Positions 12,401 through 20,008 of a stretch of 55,427 nucleotides of DNA are shown here, piece after piece. Made by a program: the position numbers and the translations under genes. The stretch is taken from contig NC_049991.1 of the NCBI RefSeq assembly GCF_000003815.2, forward strand, positions 8,539,013 through 8,594,439. Direction: 5' to 3'. The DNA is from Branchiostoma floridae (taxonomy: Eukaryota > Chordata > Leptocardii > Amphioxiformes > Branchiostomatidae). Below the pieces are notes generated by a model. That model was not told the DNA's origin, made no database searches, and worked only from the letters and a program-made list of their open reading frames with translations. The number at the start of each line of letters is the position of its first letter. Position 1 is the first letter of the stretch.

Positions 12401-15400
12401 GTCTACAACAGATCAAGGTGGATCTAGTATCTACAAAACAGCACTGATCACAAAAGACATCCTCTTTTACATAAACACCACTTCCACTGGCTTTCTCTTC
12501 CATATTCTTCACTACACTCTTTGTACAGGACGGATACACACATAGGCACTGCTTGTACAGGACCCATATACAGTATACTAAGCACTCCATGTACAGGACC
12601 CGTATACACATGGCACTCTTTGTATAGGACACATATACACCCGGGACAGGGAATCAAAGCTTCCAGCACATCTCTAGGCCTGTCACTCATGTACCTTGCA
12701 CCTTGGCAGAGCTCAAAATTACGATACTGTAAATGCAGAAACTTTCACGATGGTTTAATGATTGCGTTTTTTGCGGTGCCCGCTTCACCGCGAACTTAAA
12801 ACCACCGCAAACATTTTTCCATGCCAGTAAGAGACTACAGTGCATCGTGCTACCACGAACGGAAAGTCGTTTTTCCCGCTACCGCAAAATTAAATCCCCA
12901 TGAACTTAAACGCATTTACAGTATATGGTCNNNNNNNNNNNNNNNNNNNNNNNNNNNNNNNNNNNNNNNNNNNNNNNNNNNNNNNNNNNNNNNNNNNNNN
13001 NNNNNNNNNNNNNNNNNNNNNNNNNNNNNNNNNNNNNNNNNNNNNNNNNNNNNNNNNNNNNNNNNNNNNNNNNNNNNNNNNNNNNNNTATGCCAAAAACA
13101 AGTCAGGTCAAACTTCACCGTGGAGCAGAGCTTTGAATGTACACATTGTTCAGGAGTGTCTCAAATTGCAGCTCTTCACTTTCCCAGGCATGCAACTTTG
13201 GCTTGTTACGAACAGGCGAACTTTGGCCGCCGTGCGAGCTTACCACGCGACAAGCTGTCAACTTTGGTGCCAGCTTCACAATGCCATGTTCACACTCATG
13301 ACAAAATAGTACAGGCTCGTCCCACATAACACAGTAAAGGTGCCACACTAAATCCTCCAGTAAGACGAGACAACTTCAGTGTGTGGTGTTCCCTTTACAG
13401 TCCTTCTTCTGGCGGGCTTTCTGGACTTTGTCTATCACCACCTTCAGTTGTCTCACCAGCATCAGGTAGTAGTACTGCAGTATCCCATGGTGCAACATTC
13501 CGGGCAGAAGACACACAAAGCACACTGGGAAGGAAGACAACAGTAGTGTACATGTGTCAGATCACAAATAACACATTTACCTGATTTTTAAAGTAGTTCA
13601 ATAGAGCTACACAATATTTTGGTGAGGGTTATTTAAGTACAGACACTACAGTACAGGCTCAAAACTAACCATAGTCACCTTAAAGTCTGTAGAGTCAACC
13701 TTTAAGTAAAGTTACAGATATAATTTACAGATAACATCATAGAAAGACTGTAACAACAGCTAGCTAAGTAAGTTTGCTCTATTTTGGCTTTAGCTGTTAA
13801 ATGGTTGACCGGTATCCCTTAAAACATGTTTCCGTCTGAATGGTAATTGGTCCAAAAACAGAAGCAGTTTGATTTTTCGGTCTGTTTTTTTTTCCAGACC
13901 AGTCCAGCTTCAAACCTGTTCAGACCATGCAATGATATCAGTTGCTATAGCTCTTGTTACAACTCACCTGATAGATAGGTAAGCAGTAGGTTGTGCACAG
14001 CATTCCCCACCCAAGCCAAAGTTGCCAACACACTCATAACCGACAAGAAATACTGGAAGAGAAAGTACAGAACAGGATACATTCACTTAAAGCACAAAAA
14101 AGAAACTCATGTAAGAAATGTTAGGTTTACATAAACTGGCAAAACACATGCATGATTATGCAACCAGTCATTACACATTTTGTAAATACGAAGTGTCAAT
14201 TCTAAGAAATGAATTTAGATATAATATGTACTTTAGAAACATTATTTTCTGAAAACACATCACACCAATGTAAGACAGTTTCACTATTTTCAACTGTTGA
14301 AAAACAAACTTCTCACAAAGTTTTGAACACTCTAAACCGACTATAACTAAGCATACTAGTCTTTAATCATGAGTGACAATTATGTGCAATACTCTACATG
14401 ACCATGTGTAAAGAATTCCCACCAGTTTAGGTTTCTCCTCCTTGAGGGTCAAGAAAGTGTTTTTACACACGACCAGGAAGTCTTTGGTCTGCACTAGACT
14501 GGCACATATGTCATGGTAACGCTGTTGTTGTTCCTCTGTCCTGTGTATAAATAGAACATAATATCATCATGGCATTACATGTCACTTTGTCCAAGACGAC
14601 CAAAAAAACAACTAAAAAGTAAAAGTATCACTGTAGCATCAGATTACCTGCACAGGTCCAAATTTCTTAGTGACTGAGATTCATCACCTTGCAGCGAATG
14701 CTACAGACATGAGCATTGTAGGGGGGTCTGGGGCATCATGCAACCTTCCATGGTTAGGAGTTTTAGAGAATTTTAAGTTAAAATGGTGCATTCTGAGGTA
14801 TCCTGAGGGCAAATTACTGTCAGAGAGGTCACAGTCTTCAACTAGAAGCATCCCTGGTCAATTGGAATTTCATAGTTGATAGGAGATCTGCTCCCCAGTG
14901 TAAGTGCCTCTCAGGGTGTCTAGTGTGTCCAATTTCTTATCATTTTAGAACAGTGTGTCAAATTGATGCCTGGACGCATACCTGCCTAACTATCCTGAAA
15001 AAATTTATTTTACTTTTTCTAGTCCATATGTTGTCCTTACCATTCACTTGGCTTGATAAACTTGGGAAGTACGTTGGGCACAAGGTAGTCCAGCAAGCAC
15101 AGCAGTAGGAGGAGGGTGACACCCCCGTCAACACCGATGTTCCAACCATACACCAGACTTACCATGNNNNNNNNNNNNNNNNNNNNNNNNNNNNNNNNNN
15201 NNNNNNNNNNNNNNNNNNNNNNNNNNNNNNNNNNNNNNNNNNNNNNNNNNNNNNNNNNNNNNNNNNTCCGGACTGATCGGTACTCCCATATGACCATCTT
15301 ACTTGCCTGTATAATGCCCTATATGGTCTATAGTCAAAGGACAGACACCATAGGGACCGTACTCACCTGTGTAATGCCCTATTTGGTCTATAATCAAAGG

Positions 15401-18400
15401 AAGGGCACCTTACTCACCTGTATAATGCCCTAAATGGTCTATAGGCAAAGGAAAGACATGTTTCTCACCTGTATAATGCCCTACATGGTCTATAGGCAAA
15501 GGAAAGGCACCTTACTCACCTGTATAATGCCCTATCTGGTGTATAGGCAAAAGAAAGACACCTTACTTAACTGTATAATGCCCTATGTGGTCTATAGGCA
15601 AAGGAAAGGCACCCTATTCACCTGTATAATGCCCTATCTGGTCTATAGGCAAAGAAAGGGCACCTTACTCACCTGTATAATGACCTACATGGTCAATAGG
15701 CAAAGGAAAGGCACCTTACTCACCTGTATAATGCCCTATTTGGTCTATAGGCAAAGGAAAGACACCTCACTCACCTGTATAATGCCTTATCTGGTCTATA
15801 GGCAAATGAAAGACACCTTACTCACATGTATAATGCCTACATGGTCTATAGGCAAAGGAAAGGCACCTTACTCACCTGTACGGTGTCTTACCTAGTCTGT
15901 AGTCAAAGAAACACACGTTACTCACCTGTACAGTGTCTTATCTGTTTCATAGTCAAAGGAAAGACACCATAGGGACCGTACTCACCTGTGTAATGCCCTA
16001 TTTGGTCTATAATCAAAGGAAGGGCACCTTACGCACCTGTATAATGCCCTAAATAGTCTATAGGCAAGGGAAAGACATGTTTCTCACCTGTATAATGCCC
16101 TACATGGTCTATAGGCAAAGGAAGACACCTTACTCACCTGTATAATNNNNNNNNNNNNNNNNNNNNNNNNNNNNNNNNNNNNNNNNNNNNNNNNNNNNNN
16201 NNNNNNNNNNNNNNNNNNNNNNNNNNNNNNNNNNNNNNNNNNNNNNNNNNNNNNNNNNNNNNNNNNNNNNNNNNNNNNNNNNNNNNNNNNNNNNNNNNNN
16301 NNNNNNNNNNNNNNNNNNNNNNNNNNNNNNNNNNNNNNNNNNNNNNNNNNNNNNNNNNNNNNNNNNNNNNNNNNNNNNNNNNNNNNNNNNNNNNNNNNNN
16401 NNNNNNNNNNNNNNNNNNNNNNNNNNNNNNNNNNNNNNNNNNNNNNNNNNNNNNNNNNNNNNNNNNNNNNNNNNNNNNNNNNNNNNNNNNNNNNNNNNNN
16501 NNNNNNNNNNNNNNNNNNNNNNNNNNNNNNNNNNNNNNNNNNNNNNNNNNNNNNNNNNNNNNNNNNNNNNNNNNNNNNNNNNNNNNNNNNNNNNNNNNNN
16601 NNNNNNNNNNNNNNNNNNNNNNNNNNNNNNNNNNNNNNNNNNNNNNNNNNNNNNNNNNNNNNNNNNNNNNNNNNNNNNNNNNNNNNNNNNNNNNNNNNNN
16701 NNNNNNNNNNNNNNNNNNNNNNNNNNNNNNNNNNNNNNNNNNNNNNNNNNNNNNNNNNNNNNNNNNNNNNNNNNNNNNNNNNNNNNNNNNNNNNNNNNNN
16801 NNNNNNNNNNNNNNNNNNNNNNNNNNNNNNNNNNNNNNNNNNNNNNNNNNNNNNNNNNNNNNNNNNNNNNNNNNNNNNNNNNNNNNNNNNNNNNNNNNNN
16901 NNNNNNNNNNNNNNNNNNNNNNNNNNNNNNNNNNNNNNNNNNNNNNNNNNNNNNNNNNNNNNNNNNNNNNNNNNNNNNNNNNNNNNNNNNNNNNNNNNNN
17001 NNNNNNNNNNNNNNNNNNNNNNNNNNNNNNNNNNNNNNNNNNNNNNNNNNNNNNNAGACTATTGGTAAGTTTCTACACTTTTCTCCATCCACACTCCAGG
17101 TGTTCTTCTAGCTCATTGTTACAATCTTCAATTACCAGTGTCATATTTGGACAAATTGACAAAATGCTATTGTTGACAAACTTTTTGAGTCGTGAGAGTA
17201 TTATCACCTGCCAACACTTGTTATAGTGAACTATTATATTTTATACTGTTCCAAGGTGGACATTGGATTGTCCCTGATCAATTTTTGTGAAATACTCCTG
17301 TTGGGTTGATCCCATATCTTTGTCTTATTTCATTCTTTTCAAAATAATTTGTCAGTCGGTTTGATTTTGACAGGCTTTTTTTTACATTGCAGGTACCAGT
17401 GACAACATCTATGCAAGATGGAAACCTTCATTAAAAACTGCCTGCATTTCTATTACCCAATTTGTTGATATGATATTCCTAGCTTGTCTTGAAAGTTTGG
17501 ATTTTTGTAGCCTATATACATATATATATCGCAAACTTCTAAAACACCACTGTACCATGAAGATAGTTGAACTTTTTTCCAACTTGTGTAACAGATGAAA
17601 TCTTATGCTAGTACTGTAACAGTTATTTTACTAAGGATCAATAGTGCAGTGCACATTGGGATGTGGTCTGTGCTTGACATTAAGCATATATTTTGAGACT
17701 GTGTTTGGCATTGTAGAACTTCTTATAACGTTAGTTGTAAGATGACAGCTTTGTTGGAGTCAGTTGCTTGCCAGGTATCTTGTCAATATTTACACTTGCT
17801 AATATGTCTCTCTTTGGTTGACAACAAATTTGAAAAAGTTATGTGTACTTGTCTAGGGGACATATATGTACATTCAAAAATGCTGATTCAGGAGTGTCAT
17901 TGATGCAAGGATTTTATCAAGAACTAATTGTAAAAGCCACTAGGTCTGGTTCATGATACGAATGATAAATTTAATTCTCAATTCAGGAGTGTCATTGATN
18001 NNNNNNNNNNNNNNNNNNNNNNNNNNNNNNNNNNNNNNNNNNNNNNNNNNNNNNNNNNNNNNNNNNNNNNNNNNNNNNNNNNNNNNNNNNNNNNNNNNNA
18101 TGCAGACGATACAAGTATGTACAAAGCCGCTAAGTCCATTACTGAGATTGCTGCTGTCTTGCAGCCTGACCTCAATAAGATTGTAGAATGGGTAAAGAAC
18201 AACAAACTTGTGATGAATGTCCTTAAGACTAAGTGCATGCTTTTTGGATCTCCTCGAAAACTGGCTCTTCTACCATCAACCTCACTGAATTTGGTTATTG
18301 GAACTAGAAGTATTGAACAGGTGAAAGAGACAGTTTTGTTGGGGCTGCACATGGATCAGTCACTTACATGGGATTTGCATATCAATAATGTTGTTGCCAA

Positions 18401-19598
18401 ACAATCAAGGAATATCGCCCTTGTGAGAAGGCACGCATGGGCCATGTCTTATGAAGTCTGCAAGGTTGTTTTATGCGCACTTGTATTATCAGTAGCACAG
18501 TACTGTCTCCCAGTTCTAGCAAACATGTCTGAATCAAATGCTCGAAAGCTCCAGGTTGTACAAAACAGAGCCTGTAGATTGGTGCTTAAATGTCCACTAG
18601 AAACACATGTTAAGCAAATGCATTCAGACTTGGGTTGGCCCATGGTACGAGAAAGATTCGCCATCAGCACATTGACTATATTTTTCAGAATACTTGTCAG
18701 TAAGGAGCCCCATAACATTTACAGCTCCATCGTCCCTGTCCATTCTACCCACACATATTCAACTAGATTATCCAACTCCTTCAGTTTTAAACTCCCTAGG
18801 CCAAAAACAAACTCAAAAAAGCGAACTTTTCTCTACCGTGCCATCAGTCTTTGGAATGACCTACCACCATACATCAAATCTCTGCCCAACATCTCACGCT
18901 TTAAAAAGGCAATGTATCAAGTCTTCTCAAGCCAATAGTTTTTTTTTTAATGATTGTGTATCTATTATTATCTGTTTGTATATATACATGTTTTTGTATA
19001 TATTTGCGTTTGTTTATGTATGTTTCATTGTTTAATATGAACCCTGGTAGACTAGCCCTAAATAGGGCTAAAGGGTATCGGAATAAAGGAATAAAGGAAG
19101 GCAGGGAGTATTGCCTTTAGACCCGTGCGTCTCCATGCAGTTAGATTCCTTGTTTCTTGTATTTTGCAAAGAATTGATGTACAGGGCAAGGTAAAAGTAA
19201 AAGCAGGCATTCTGTGCAGGGTTTTGGTTCAAAAGCATGATGCTGATTTGTTCTGATCTACATTTTTCTTTATCCTTTCCAGAGGTCTGCTCAAGGTTGG
19301 CTCGGGGCTGTGCCAACTATACAGAGATTCACATGCTGGAAGCGATCATTGCTATCAAGAAAGCAAAAGACAAAGAGGAAGTCATATCAAAGGTATATAC
19401 ATGTAACTTTTTACAGGAAAACATAATACAATTTCCTTGTAAATCATATATAGTGATTATGCATTTGGTTGTCATGATGATTACAATGGTGGCTTGGTAT
19501 TTCATTTTTGAATTTGGTATTACTACTAAAGTCAGACTTTCTTTTAACCATTTTTTTAGAATGGATCTGGTTCAGATGAAGTGGAGGATTTGAAGTAG
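190..19598 (+). CDS. RIPK2-like protein kinase gene, CARD-less (10 exons visible)
   Basis: Exons 190-426, 1102-1151, 2423-2575, 3427-3535, 3944-4141, 4427-4566, 5333-5382, 5553-5705, 19283-19392 and 19560-19598 sum to 1239 nt, exactly 413 codons with the stop, and every junction keeps phase. The product is a TKL-family Ser/Thr kinase. Numbering from the exon at 190, it shows a glycine loop (GVGGF, 117-121), the ATP lysine K139 in IAVK, the alpha-C glutamate E155, a catalytic HCD at 232-234 with K236 and N239, DFG at 252-254, and PPE at 279-281. ADWRVQVAVK, HEIALG and the post-kinase FLEAVI stretch of vertebrate RIPK2 have close counterparts here (family knowledge). RIPK2 relays NOD1/2 signals to NF-kB through a C-terminal CARD. 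This protein stops about 35 residues after the kinase domain with no CARD, and carries a Pro/Gln-rich N-terminal extension instead. The start codon is not visible. Confidence 0.85.
1102..1151 (+). CDS. kinase exon: short linker
   Basis: A 50-nt exon between TTCCCAG and GTATGT reads AQGHYRGKQKSDETKE and leaves two bases, CG. The first base of the next exon completes an Arg codon, giving RPFTVDLP. It is supported by splice sites and phase only, not by similarity. Confidence 0.6.
1152..2422. other. kinase intron with dispersed repeat
   Basis: Non-coding. At about 1512-1945 it holds repeated gaccacctg/ggccacctgtc motifs and closes with a similar cagtggccacctgtct, which looks like an old dispersed element with related ends. 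The rest is AT-rich with nothing recognisable. Confidence 0.4.
2423..2575 (+). CDS. kinase exon: glycine loop and ATP lysine
   Basis: The exon runs between TTGTCAG and GTAAGT, entering in phase 2 and leaving in phase 2. It encodes the start of the kinase N-lobe: IGVGGFASV (glycine loop), then HTDWQIDIAVKTLH, where K139 is the ATP-anchoring lysine. The TDWQIDIAVK stretch is the part most like RIPK2. Confidence 0.9.
2576..3426. other. kinase intron with a fragment of the 46.8/48.5-kb repeat family
   Basis: Bases 2815-2925 and 3188-3265 (ttttttggtggcagatag, gtgcaggggcattttg, atatttgtggt) match parts of the long inverted repeat found at 46771-47443 and 48539-49174. This is a decayed third copy in the orientation of the right arm. 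Confidence 0.5.
3427..3535 (+). CDS. kinase exon: alpha-C helix
   Basis: The exon runs between TTACACAG and GTAATC, 109 nt. It reads EKALLYSEVKKML and then HIVDICGICLG. E155 is the likely alpha-C glutamate that pairs with K139. The DICGIC stretch matches ILGIC of RIPK2 on the strand leading to the hinge. Confidence 0.88.
3944..4141 (+). CDS. kinase exon: hinge and catalytic loop
   Basis: 66 codons in phase 0 between CATGCAG and GTGAGT. It contains the hinge MTYMENGSL, HEIALGLNFLH on the E helix, and the catalytic loop IIHCDMKAENVLLD. The Arg of the canonical HRD is Cys here. RIP kinases often vary at this position (RIPK2 has HHD), so catalysis is expected but activation-loop control may be unusual. 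D234, K236 and N239 are intact. Confidence 0.93.
4223..4330. repeat. short palindromic element (MITE-like)
   Basis: The arms ttcatggctggttcctataacca and its near reverse complement close a 108-bp hairpin with a GC-rich loop (gcgagcgcg). A half element with the same arm (ataattcatggttggttccta) lies at 34548-34600, so this is a dispersed family. It sits in a kinase intron just after the donor at 4142. Confidence 0.6.
4427..4566 (+). CDS. kinase exon: DFG and activation segment
   Basis: The exon runs between CATCCAG and GTAGGC, 140 nt, and leaves in phase 2. It starts ISDFGIAKWRK, with the Mg-binding D252. The activation segment ends HAPPECF in place of APE. WRK after DFG matches the RIPK2 pattern SKWR. 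Several Ser/Thr residues in between are candidate phosphorylation sites. Confidence 0.92.
4567..5332. other. kinase intron, nothing recognised
   Basis: AT-rich sequence with a poly-A run near 5208. No gene or clear repeat was seen. Confidence 0.5.
5333..5382 (+). CDS. kinase exon: subdomain IX
   Basis: A 50-nt exon between CTGTCCCAG and GTAAGT reads (S)FGITLWEILARKEPFQ, the standard FG..LWE segment of kinase subdomain IX. It enters in phase 2 and leaves in phase 1, exactly as the matching exon of the second kinase at 55341-55387. Confidence 0.9.
5553..5705 (+). CDS. kinase exon: end of the C-lobe
   Basis: The exon runs between CTTGGCAG and GTAATT, 153 nt. It reads SGQRPER, then ALTYDCWENIPQRRPTM, the conserved CW...RP motif that closes the kinase domain. 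The reading frame stays open through the donor into the LINE reverse-transcriptase frame that begins downstream. Confidence 0.92.
5715..6470 (+). mobile_element. CR1-like LINE, 5'-truncated, first half of the reverse transcriptase
   Basis: The open frame begins abruptly at about 5715-5750 (no ORF1 or endonuclease seen), so the copy is 5'-truncated. It shows the RT blocks NSRPISLLPTLSK, YIDFSAAFDLVDH, GVPQGSCLGPL and FTNDLP. It ends at the gap on GAA ATG T, one codon before the catalytic FADD/YADD box. The missing ADD box and the RT C-terminus begin at 18100 and fit base for base. It is host intron content of the kinase gene, inserted on the same strand. The clade call (CR1/L2 group) rests on the C-terminal LWNDLP motif in the second half. 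Confidence 0.85.
6471..6570. other. assembly gap (100 N)
   Basis: A run of exactly 100 N, a placeholder of unknown true size. It cuts the LINE reverse transcriptase. Confidence 0.95.
6635..7030. repeat. 132-bp tandem repeat rich in catacg
   Basis: Two clear copies begin with catacgg at 6767 and 6899 and share gatatgc, cattcatacgcca/cc and ttattccgaaagattcca. A weaker third copy precedes them from about 6635. As 132 is 44 codons, the plus frame stays open (6684-7061) and repeats GYAEVVFIRQ and YSERF. Differences between copies look as often replacing as silent, so there is no sign of protein selection. Confidence 0.6.
7031..8195. other. no gene recognised
   Basis: GC-rich around 7190-7560, then AT-rich from 7830. 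Short open frames occur on both strands but none resembles a known protein or has clear splice support. Confidence 0.4.
8196..9870 (+). mobile_element. non-LTR retrotransposon (Jockey/I-like), 5'-truncated, nearly intact RT C-terminal half
   Basis: An in-frame segment from about 8196 (KPGKDPSIPKNYRPISLLC) leads into an open frame ending at 9722. Visible RT blocks are FVDLSAAYDTVNH, GLPQGSVLAPLLFNIY, FADD (the catalytic aspartates), ANPDKTQ and YLGTTLD. The C-terminus carries a CCHC-type zinc motif in CDCGQEQTMKHLLVCP. The tail from 9723 (gttgaaacgcctgac, attacctggatgtctaacc) looks like a LINE 3' region and runs to the gap. Endonuclease and N-terminal parts are missing. It is on the plus strand and unrelated to the CR1-like copy. 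Confidence 0.85.
9871..9970. other. assembly gap (100 N)
   Basis: A run of exactly 100 N at the 3' end of the LINE. Confidence 0.95.
12514..12645. repeat. short tandem repeat, four units of 31-36 bp
   Basis: Four units share cact, then tgtacaggac or tgtataggac, then tatacac/tatacag. Copies are imperfect. Confidence 0.55.
12727..12921. repeat. palindromic MITE, family ctgtaaatgc, copy 1
   Basis: The ends ctgtaaatgcag and cgcatttacag are inverted repeats flanked by TA on both sides, as expected for a Tc1/mariner-type insertion. The interior has ttcaccgcgaacttaaaaccaccgc-like blocks shared with the copies at 20868-21021 and 51025-51232. Confidence 0.75.
12931..13087. other. assembly gap (157 N)
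   Basis: A run of 157 N, a non-default size, so probably estimated from read pairs. Confidence 0.95.
13376..13524 (-). CDS. ARL6IP1: ARL6IP1 last exon
   Basis: 149 nt; the acceptor CTTCCCAG precedes it on the minus strand and the stop codon is at 13376-13378. It encodes CFVCLLPGMLHHGILQYYY and a Lys/Arg-rich cytosolic tail that replaces the KQKEKKNE end of human ARL6IP1. Confidence 0.88.
13376..15166 (-). CDS. ARL6IP1: ARL6IP1 (ARMER) orthologue, 5' end lost in a gap
   Basis: Minus-strand exons 15041-15166 (open at the gap), 14423-14540, 13968-14052 and 13376-13524 join in phase with GT-AG splice sites. Order along the protein: LCLLDYLVP (human LCLADYLVP), EWTEEQQQRYHDICASLVQT (human WTTEQQQRFHEICSNLVKT), FTLKEEKPK (identical), LAWVGNAVHNLLLTYL (human VAWVGQQVHNLLLTYL), then LLPGMLHHGI (human LLPGLNQHGI) and a basic tail ending KGNTTH. 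ARL6IP1 is an ER membrane protein with reticulon-like hydrophobic hairpins that shapes ER tubules and was first named for binding ARL6. The N-terminus, about the first 60-70 residues, is missing at the 15167-15266 gap. As placed, the gene lies inside the last long intron of the kinase on the opposite strand, which may be an assembly error. Confidence 0.92.
13968..14052 (-). CDS. ARL6IP1: ARL6IP1 exon, second hydrophobic hairpin
   Basis: 85 nt, entering in phase 0 and leaving in phase 1 at a GTGAGT donor. It reads YFLSVMSVLATLAWVG and NAVHNLLLTYLS. VHNLLLTYL is identical to the human protein. Confidence 0.92.
14423..14540 (-). CDS. ARL6IP1: ARL6IP1 exon, cytosolic loop
   Basis: 118 nt between TATACACAG and GTGGGA. 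It reads TEEQQQRYHDICASLVQTKD and ends FLTLKEEKPKL. The TEQQQRFHEIC and LKEEKPK segments of human ARL6IP1 are the strongest match in this gene. Confidence 0.93.
15041..15166 (-). CDS. ARL6IP1: ARL6IP1 exon, first hydrophobic hairpin (partial)
   Basis: It runs from the gap edge to a GTAAGG donor. It reads VSLVYGWNIGVDGG, then VTLLLLLCLLDYLVP and FIKPSE(W). The ATG at its visible start aligns with the middle of the human protein, so it is not the real start codon. More sequence is hidden in the gap. Confidence 0.85.
15167..15266. other. assembly gap (100 N)
   Basis: A run of exactly 100 N that removes the 5' part of ARL6IP1. Confidence 0.95.
15267..16146. repeat. 51-bp minisatellite with a higher-order repeat of about 619 bp
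   Basis: About 17 units of 51 bp share cctgtataatgccctat, ggtctataggcaaagg and caccttactca. A variant block (caccatagggaccgt, then catgtttctcacc) at 15346 recurs at 15965, giving a second-order period of 619 bp. The array runs into a sized 909-N gap. Because 51 is 17 codons, the plus strand shows long open frames (15116-15433, 15434-15895) that only reflect the repeat. On the minus strand most units hold a CAG|GTGAGTAAG donor-like site and a CCTTTGCCTATAG acceptor-like site 21 nt apart. Confidence 0.92.
16147..17055. other. assembly gap (909 N) inside or next to the minisatellite
   Basis: A run of 909 N. The left edge lies in the middle of a 51-bp unit, so the array probably continues into it. 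Confidence 0.95.
17056..17999. other. no gene recognised
   Basis: AT-rich sequence. The last 18 bases before the gap (ttcaggagtgtcattgat) repeat a segment at about 17887, which may be an assembly end artefact. No exon of ARL6IP1 could be identified here. Confidence 0.4.
18000..18099. other. assembly gap (100 N)
   Basis: A run of exactly 100 N immediately before the second half of the LINE. Confidence 0.95.
18100..19105 (+). mobile_element. CR1-like LINE, second half of the reverse transcriptase and 3' tail
   Basis: It opens on the catalytic ADD (18102-18110), then shows NKLVMNVLKTKCMLFG, LLGLHMDQSLTWDLHI, a thumb region and the C-terminal signature SLWNDLPPYIKSL, and stops at 18938. The 3' end has a small stem (agccctaaatagggct) and an 8-bp tail repeat (ggaataaa) near 19079-19098, as CR1/L2-type elements have. 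The frame is fully open. It is the continuation of the copy cut at 6470. Confidence 0.9.
19283..19392 (+). CDS. kinase exon: post-kinase helix
   Basis: 110 nt between CCTTTCCAG and GTATAT. The G left by the exon at 5705 makes the first codon GAG. It reads EVCSRLARGCANYTEIHMLE, then AIIAIKKAKDKEEVISK. The match to FLEAVIQLKK just after the RIPK2 kinase domain supports joining it across the LINE-bearing intron. Confidence 0.85.
19560..19598 (+). CDS. kinase last coding exon
   Basis: 13 codons, phase 0: NGSGSDEVEDLK and a TAG stop, after a poly-T acceptor. There is no CARD or other domain. A GTAAGT follows the stop by about 13 bases and may start a UTR intron, in which case more exons lie downstream. 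A candidate poly(A) signal, aataaa, is near 20084. Confidence 0.7.
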   Translation, partial: NGSGSDEVEDLK

Positions 19599-20008
19599 TC
19601 TGGCATTTGGGGTAAGTACAGTTTTGACTTGGTTGGGCAAAGGCTTTAAGCCATCAAAAGACAAAAGCCGGTCCTAGAAACAAGTTTATTATTTGTTTGT
19701 TTTTTAATCAAAAAGTGTGCACTCCCAGGCAGTTTCACTTTAATCATAAAATCATTCATGCGCTTTGTGTAAAATTCCTATGACACTGTTAATTATAGCA
19801 CATGATGACTGGAACTACTGATGGAAAATCAATTTCTCAATGCTAATGATTAGTAGAGAAAAACGTCAATGTCATGAATTTTGTAGAAGATTATACATGG
19901 AAAATACCCTAACGTGGATCCTGTTTTTCTGGAGGTACAAAAAAGGTACTATAGCCTGACTGTGGGGGCAGTCTGACTTGCAGGGTTTTCTATTTATGTC
20001 ATATTAGC

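Larger units (their letters stand above)
9971..13375 (-). other. region downstream of ARL6IP1, probably in part its 3'UTR
   Basis: No coding exon was recognised. It lies immediately 3' of the ARL6IP1 stop on the minus strand, and vertebrate ARL6IP1 has a long 3'UTR, so part of it may be UTR. It contains a short tandem repeat (12514-12645), a palindromic MITE (12727-12921) and a gap (12931-13087). Several tttatt strings could be minus-strand poly(A) signals, but I cannot choose one. Confidence 0.35.

Noticed and set aside
12448-12690. overlapping Cys-rich small ORFs (CxxC-like, YKEC repeats)
   Set aside because: They arise from the short tandem repeat at 12514-12645 and have no start, splice or domain support.
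15434-15895. 153-codon plus-strand ORF with repeated MPYLVYRQRKGTLLT units
   Set aside because: It is a by-product of a 51-bp (17-codon) minisatellite; no conserved domain, no splice context, and the frame is open only because the unit is a multiple of three.
15267-16146. CRISPR-like regular repeats
   Set aside because: Units are contiguous with no unique spacers, no cas genes are present, and the genome is clearly animal.
16130-17092. 320-codon minus-strand ORF
   Set aside because: It is almost entirely a run of N; the few real residues come from the repeat array and the contig edge.
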